The translations under genes and the position numbers were made by a program. Shown here piece by piece: positions 58,201 to 64,000 of a stretch of DNA of 64,000 nucleotides; within the stretch, counting starts at the first letter, position 1; each line of letters begins with the position of its first letter. This DNA comes from Fomitopsis serialis (lineage: Eukaryota > Basidiomycota > Agaricomycetes > Polyporales > Fomitopsidaceae): contig NW_025955065.1 of the NCBI RefSeq assembly GCF_022376445.1, positions 62,001 to 126,000 of the forward strand, in the 5' to 3' direction. The notes beneath the pieces are model-generated. The model was not told where the DNA came from. It saw nothing but the letters and a program-made list of their open reading frames with translations, and searched no databases.

Positions 58201-59283
58201 ATGGAGGGGAGCTTACCTGGCCGACATGCTCCATAGTTTTGACAAGCACTTGGCCACCCTCCGTCGTACTAAGGAGCTGCAAGACGCTATGCAACACCTT
58301 CCTTCACCGGCGATTTACAGGCTTGATTGGGTGTTGAGTCGCATGACCGACGACGACATCGCTTATTCCTTGGATACGACCAAGATTCTCCGGAACGTCA
58401 CGATGTCCATTGGGCGGCGACTCCAATGGCTACTAGAACGCAACACATGGACGCCGCCAGGGACGGTCCAAGGGTTTCGCGTTTACTTGCCAGGGTAAGT
58501 CGATTTGACAAATTATCGCGTAGAAGAGGCTGGTATAGACCCGAAAGGCTGGCCAGTCGTCTTCGACGCTCAGAATTTCAAGACACGCTGACACTTGCAA
58601 CAGGGAAGGATGGCTCGAATGCGCTCCAGATGAGCCCCAGAGCGGAGGCAATCCCAGTCAACACATCGACTCCCCGCAGGCAGCGGGCCCAAGGCCTACA
58701 TTGGCAGCTGTGGACGAGCAGGATCCCCCAGAGCTGCAAACAGGCAGCTCGATACGACCTATAATGCAGTTCATGTAAGCCGCGAACCTTGCACCTCCAC
58801 TCGTTCAGTCGTCGCTGATCATATCCTTTCTCTAGCCGGGGATTCAAAGGGACTGCGGCGCAGGAACGCGACGCTGAGAAGGGGGCCATTGGGGCTGGTA
58901 CGAACGTAGCATCCGAGGCGCACGGTGCAACGGACACCGCCCAGCCACACGTCAGCGAGGCCCCGCCGGTGACCGCTACGACGCTTCAAGTTGGCGAATG
59001 GCCGCAAGGGCAAGAGGCGACTCAAACGGAGCATTCGCAGCCACGAAATGCTACCGAAACGCATGCGGACGGCGCGGGTACCGCAAATGCAGTAGCGGAG
59101 GGAGGCACGTCCGCGAAAACAGGTCGTCAGGACGGACTCGTAGGCGCGGTCGAGCACGCAGATGAACGTCAAGGCGGCGACGCGCGTCCGAATCAGGAGG
59201 GATTAGCTGCACCGGGTGACGCACCTACACAACCGTCCGAGCCGCACCACGAGCCGGGCAGCCAGGATCAGAACAAGGGCTGA
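55206..59283 (+). CDS. DUF6535 membrane protein, copy 4 (1,184 aa, 9 exons, remodelled)
   Basis: Exons: 55206-55220, 55290-55418, 55472-55549, 55609-56013, 56070-56877, 56933-58003, 58065-58494, 58604-58774, 58836-59283. The frame is continuous only with this splicing. Core: VWSYEKERIKRW then LLVF/AGLFSAVLTAFV, with four membrane segments near 205-228, 273-298, 336-359 and 366-388. Differences from the other copies: three FMK repeats in the N-terminus; an extra 55-nt intron (56878-56932, GTGAGT, CTGAT branch, GTTAG) that bypasses a frameshift; an internal duplication of about 115 residues (57170-57470 versus 57530-57830); a 61-nt intron at 58004; and a donor moved upstream to GTAAGT at 58495 because the usual GTCAGT is GCCAGT here. 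The exon 4 acceptor (AAAAG at 55608) is unusual. Probably functional but the most derived copy. Confidence 0.82.
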
Positions 59284-60843
59284 TTCAGAGACGGATGATG
59301 GTGGTATCGACGTGTACGTCCGATCGTGCGTTGCTGGGAAGACCATCGTCGCCAAATGCTGACGTTCCGCAGGCGGACGATTTGAGCCGATCCTTGACGA
59401 ACTGCAGCCGATGATACATAGACGAATCTCCGTGCAGGAACCAGTTCTTGGATTGCGATTGGCCGATATCAGGTAGTATACTCTTATTCTCGATGTAGCT
59501 GTTCGTGATGCTTTTGTAAGTACTAAGCTATGGTCTCGGAGCCTTGATACGTACGGGCTTACTGGGTGTCTACGATATAATTGTGTTCGCCGACCGGATG
59601 GCCTGAAGCTTCCGCGAGCAGGTGTTGTTGTCCACTCTCCGTATTGTGTTGTGTATTATTTGTTCGGTACGAATCGCTTCCCGTACGTCTGATTGAAAAT
59701 GTTGTTAAACTATCGCACATACCAATATGACCCGCCATGTTCCATCGAGCAGTTTGCGACAAGCGAGAGCGGATATAGAGGGGTAAAAGTCACATTGTGG
59801 ATTCCGAAAATACTCCACGACAACCGCTACAATTTGTGCCGCCGCGTCCACCCGACAATATCCGCACAGCGTTGTATGCTACCCTTGAGATAGCAGCGCT
59901 CGTACCTTGCGCCGGGTTGATGGACCTGCTTCTGCCACTGCTGTACTAGCATTTGCGTAGACAGGTAAGCTGCCAGTACGGACTCCATCGCATATAATCA
60001 CATCGTACTCACATTCTCGCCCCTCAGGCGTCACCGCCTCTCGCTGTCATGAGCATCCTATGCGGCGGGCCCTCTCGTCTTCTCTGGGATGCATGCCTGG
60101 ACGCATGGCGGAAGGGCGCCGCCACCTTCAACGCGGTACACATGGCGCGATCATCGAGCTGCAGCTTATCCGGTCGAGGATGCGGATGCTGGGCGACGTT
60201 CGCGAATGATATGATAGTGAACAATAGAGCTTGAATGAACAAATACAATGCAAGAGATGTAAGGAAGCTAACGAACGAGATAAAACGTACTGGCGGTGTT
60301 AGCTTGAGCGAAGTCACCCAAATCTCCAACTCGGACCACTCAGACCTAGATGTTCCACCAGCGTATATGCTTAATGAAGACGGAGAGGCTTAGGGTGCAA
60401 GGAATTATGCATTTCCCAGTACGATCACGAGGCGTTGCAGTGTGACGGCCAGGCTACCGTCTCGCCGGACATGCACCATGTTCTGGTGAAAGCGACCTGT
60501 TCCTTCGGGCGTGCGTGTGGAGCTCAAGTTGCGATCAATTGAGAGTATGGGGAGTGGTTAGATGGCACTGAGCAGCCGCACCTTCAAGCTAGTGACTGGG
60601 AGCGATCCAGTCGCTTCTAACCGGATGCGTCTCGAGCCCGCCAGCGGAGATATGTCGAGGGCGCATAATAGATTGCATCACAACAGCATCCGGTGGATGA
60701 AAGACAGGCGACAGCGGGCCCGAGGACAGAGATCAGGGGGCTGAGGCCTGAGGAACTTGGAACACTGGCCAAACACTGGTGGTCGCCGTGGCGGGAGGAC
60801 GATAGCCACGTGCACCGTGTCGAGGAGGTCGATGAGGCGCCGG
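59284..60843. repeat. Downstream block of DUF6535 copy 4
   Basis: Shares TGTACGTC.GTGCGTTGCTGG, TAAGCTATGGTCTCGGAGCC and GTTTGCGACAAGCGAGAGCGG with the other 3' flanks, then matches 52700-53000. No gene seen. Confidence 0.6.
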
Positions 60844-61160
60844 TCGACACTGCGGACAAACCGCGTTGTGCGAAGCGCTCACATGGTACTTACATTGAAA
60901 GGGCGTGTATATTTTTACGGCTCTAAGTCGGAGCTCCTAACATAGGGAAGGGGATTCCTTTGTTCGGCCTAACATTTTGAATGTTCCTAGAATCGGGAAT
61001 GTAAGTGTTATGTTCTTCCTATGTTCCGAAATCGTGCCATGTTCTAGGAATGTACTTCCCATGTTAGGGAAGTTCACTTGATGGCTTACTAATATACACG
61101 CCCTTGCAATGTTAGGCCTATGTAAGCGCCTCGCACAATCCGGGTTGTCCGCAGTGCGAC
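60844..61160. mobile_element. Foldback MITE-like element, about 317 bp
   Basis: Long imperfect terminal inverted repeats: the left end (ACTGCGGACAAACCGCG, TTGTGCGAAGCGCTCACAT, AAAGGGCGTGTATATT) matches the reverse complement of the right end (ACTGCGGACAACCCGG, TTGTGCGAGGCGCTTACAT, CAAGGGCGTGTATATT) over about 70 bp. The interior is AT-richer with further inverted words (CTAACATAGGGAAG, CCCATGTTAGGGAAG; ATGTTCCTAGAA, TGTTCTAGGAA). No coding capacity. The corresponding place in the sister block (about 53000-53090) has no such insert. Target-site duplication was not resolved. Confidence 0.7.
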
Positions 61161-63317
61161 CTCCTCCGCTTGGATGCCTCCTGCGACGGGGCAGCCGTGC
61201 AACACCTCGAAGTTGTGCTTAATTTCGGTCTGGAATCTGTCTTGCACGCACAGTCTTCGGCCTCGAAGGATACACTGAATCACTGTTGGTTTAGACATCC
61301 CGCGAATGCGATGTTAGGACGGTGTCACGTACACCCAAAGAGACGAGGCTCGCTGACGGAAGCAACAGGTCAGGAGAATGCGCGCTATGTTCACTGAGAT
61401 GCGGAGGCTGAAGTCCGTTGATATGCGCATACACCTGAATAGTATCGTTGAGCTCGCATGGCGGAATCGCAGGTGAAGACGTACGACCCGGGCGTGACAA
61501 TCAAGTACTGTATCTAGTCCGGATTCTTGCTGTCGATACGTCTCACCACTCGCGTGCATCATGAGCGAGCTTCCCAAGATCCTTTGGACTGTATCTCGCT
61601 ACTCTGCGCCTCATCCGCGCTGTCCATTCAGCAGGCAATATACTTAGTCATCGTTCACTCGGCACTTGTGTCCTTGACCTCGAGCAAGACCAAGATAGAT
61701 AGTCACATCCAGTTGTATCATCCCGAGGAACACAGACCTGAGACAAGCTTGCAGGCACGAACGTCGGACTCGGAGGGGGCCGTCGAGGTCCTGGAGGTTG
61801 AGTGGCAAGTCATGGCCGAGACGCACGAGGTAGATACGATCCTGGCGACGAGGTGTGTTCCTGCATTAAATACTCGTATCGCATGTTGTATTGACTTGCG
61901 ATCAGCCTCGCTAGGTGACTGTTATGCAACAGATTCCAAGGCTCACCAAGATGCGAGCTGGGCGCGATCACGACCTTTTCGTGAGCGTCACAAGAGATCC
62001 TGAGGGCGTGTATGTTCACAATCGTACTTCTCACCCTTGGGCACAGATGTTGCAGTGCTTCCCGTTACTGATATCGTAGCGAACCCCAACTTGTTTGCAC
62101 ATCATCGCAGTGTTAGGCTTCTGTCAATACTCCCGAGCTCCCGGGCCTCGCTACGGCGTGACATCAGCCTTGAGTATGTCAACGTCCTTTCCACGCAGTG
62201 CACGCATCTCATTTGAACACACATATAGGGCTCGTGAGGACAGCGCGAGCGCAGAACATCGAGGGCCCGGCCGGTCAACGCGTGTTGTACCCATTCATCC
62301 TAGCCTATCCACCCAATCACTACTTACGGACTCGGTTATCGAACAGATTTAGACCCTTGACACGACCTCCGAGCAACGTACACGATGTTTTGACCTCTGA
62401 AGGACGTGAACTTCATCCTTCGACGTGAGTGGATCTCGACGGACTGATCTCCTACTTACTTCCGCCCTCTATCGACGAGCGGTTCAGCAGCTGGAGGATG
62501 CGGGCGTTTGCAGGGTACTTACGAGATCATCGAACGCGTTCCTAATGAGCCGTGTGACTCGAGTACGTGCTTTCCACGGATCAGGACCCTGGCGCGTAGT
62601 TCGTCAAACTCGGGAGCGCTCGTCGTTTCGACACTGGACGTCCACTGAGGTGGACGACACGCACCATGGAAGCCTCGTAATAGGTTGATACAGTTGTTAT
62701 GGATACTGTACGCACGGCTTCATGGGCGTGAAGTTGACCTTGAGCCCAGTCCGAATTGGGCCCGGTCGCGGTGGGACCATGTTGCTTGGAGCTGCCATGT
62801 CGCCCACTGGCAGTCGCTGCCGTGTCCGCACGTCCAGTGTATCCACAGCTCACCACAATTCCAAAGATATGTATAGAATCCAGTTACGAAAAATCTGTAT
62901 GGGAGGCACGTCGGTCTTCGCGGAGGAATGCTGGGACTCGCCGGGCGGTCGTGCGCAACGCAGATTCCAGAAGCGAACTCGCCTGCCACCGACTGGTAAA
63001 GATGAGATCTCAGGCGCTTCACGGGCAATGCACGGTGGGGCCCGGCTCGGGCTCAGCTCGGGCTATCCGTATTAAGCTGCATGTTGGAAACCCTCCGACC
63101 CATACCGCTCCCGTTTAGGTCCTCCTGCAAGGTGATTCCTCGCCTTTCGAGTTGCTCTCGGATCTGTTAACGATAACAAGTATCACAAGCCTATTCAGGA
63201 AAATCGGCGCCACCGTGGTAAGTGGCAGGCGGCAGTCTCACTATCATTTGGACAAAGTCGGAAACTAGAATTACAGAGCATCAAAGCACAGCCGTGGTTA
63301 AGGCAAGGAAGCCTCGA
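61161..63317. repeat. Downstream block continued, then upstream-type block of a possible next copy
   Basis: 61160-62350 matches 53080-54120. From 62345 the sequence switches to the DUF6535 upstream-type repeat (CCCTTGACACGACC, GACGTGAGTGG, GACGACACGCACCATGGAAG), but no DUF6535 gene follows before the window end. The module GGTAAAGATGAGATCT with GGCGCTTCACGGG is at 62995. No gene seen. Confidence 0.55.
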
Positions 63318-64000
63318 CTACGGATAGCGAGATAGACTATCATCTGCAGAATGGCCTCTGTACGTATCCAAGCGAATAGTTTCCGGGTTCGTGGACGCGA
63401 CCTTCCTGGCACCGACCTTAGTCGTGCCCTCTGTGAAGCCGGATACGTAGGACACCCCGTTTCCGGTCTTCAGGTGTTGGCGGGCGTTCAGGCTGAAGGA
63501 AATGTCAATGAGGCACGAGTTAGCGCAGACGATGGGAGCCCATGATCGTTGCTTACACGGCCATCATCGAGTTGACATACACTGTGAGTAATACTCGGTG
63601 AGTTCGAGCATCAAAGTAGACATGCTGTGGCGTACTCTTGACCCCCGCACAGTTGAAGATGAACCACGTCAACGTGCTGGGTGCGATGGAAGACAAGAAC
63701 TAACGCGGCGCTCTTTAGCTCGGGGCGCCGACGAGTGTCAAACACAATGACGAACCATTCCTAGATTTACGATCTGTATCACGCTTGAAGGCGACCAGTC
63801 TGGGATCAGCGAGATGGTCCAGTGGGAGCGGCGAAACTCACGTCGTGAGGATCCCGCGATTGACGATGTAGACTGTTAGTGTCTTGATGAGATTGTCGGT
63901 GCTTCAGACGTATGTCAGCCCAATACAGAGCGAAACGCGGAGATATTGCATACTGTTTGAAGCCCGTCATTCTGCTGCGCAACGTCCACCAGAGGGCAGC
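63318..64000 (-). pseudogene. DUF6534 membrane protein, 3' part, second copy (runs off the window)
   Basis: The stop is at 63318. The last exon (63318-63492) reads LNARQHLKTGNGVSYVSGFT with EGTTKVGARKVA. A 25-nt exon (63557-63581) encodes YVNSMMAV with a GTAAGC donor. Upstream pieces are STLTWFIFN, TDNLIKTLTVYIVNRGILT and ALWWTLRSRMTGF at the edge. Order and spacing match DUF6534 and the relic at 32246-34281, to which it is closely similar. The phase between the TVYIVNRGILT and PSTLTWFIFN exons does not close with the donor and acceptor I see, so it may be a pseudogene; this could also be my exon call. The 5' half is outside the window. Confidence 0.65.

Overview
The window looks like nuclear DNA of a mushroom-forming basidiomycete (Agaricomycetes; a wood-decay order such as Polyporales is possible but not proven). 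The evidence is short spliceosomal introns (about 50-110 nt, GTRAGT donors, CTRAY-like branch sites, YAG acceptors), two protein families largely confined to Agaricomycotina (DUF6535 and DUF6534), and a fungal Tad-type LINE. Most of the window is duplicated, partly decayed sequence, as expected of an accessory, possibly subtelomeric, region. No bacterial, rRNA or complete tRNA features were seen.

The backbone is a head-to-tail array of DUF6535 membrane-protein genes on the + strand: 10757-14278, 24538-28025, 48277-51774 and 55206-59283. All four splice into uninterrupted frames of 1,051, 1,023, 1,022 and 1,184 codons. A fifth copy at 35826 keeps only the promoter, exon 1, intron 1 and the first bases of exon 2. 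The repeats carry their flanks with them: copies 1 and 2 share about 3.7 kb of downstream sequence, copies 3 and 4 share another downstream block, and parts of the upstream blocks recur in front of copies 2, 3 and 4. The paralogues differ by intron gain, intron loss, donor switching, N-terminal repeat number and an internal module duplication in copy 4.

Region by region. 1-5.6 kb holds relics, including a frameshifted PEP carboxykinase fragment. 5.6-9.9 kb is a mosaic of minisatellites sharing an AAGACGG/CCGTCTT theme around an AT-richer island and a skewed GC-rich block. 10-32 kb holds DUF6535 copies 1 and 2 with their duplicated flanks. 32.2-34.3 kb is a decayed DUF6534 gene on the - strand. 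35.5-36 kb is the truncated DUF6535 copy. 38.4-44.7 kb is a complete LINE with both ORFs open and a 12-14 bp target-site duplication, so probably a recent insertion. 45-59.3 kb holds copies 3 and 4. 59.3-64 kb is duplicated flank with a foldback MITE, and a second DUF6534 gene enters from the right edge.

The DUF6535 and DUF6534 proteins are predicted integral membrane proteins of unknown function, and nothing here links them in a pathway. The clearest dynamics are expansion by tandem duplication followed by fast exon-intron remodelling, plus LINE and MITE insertion.
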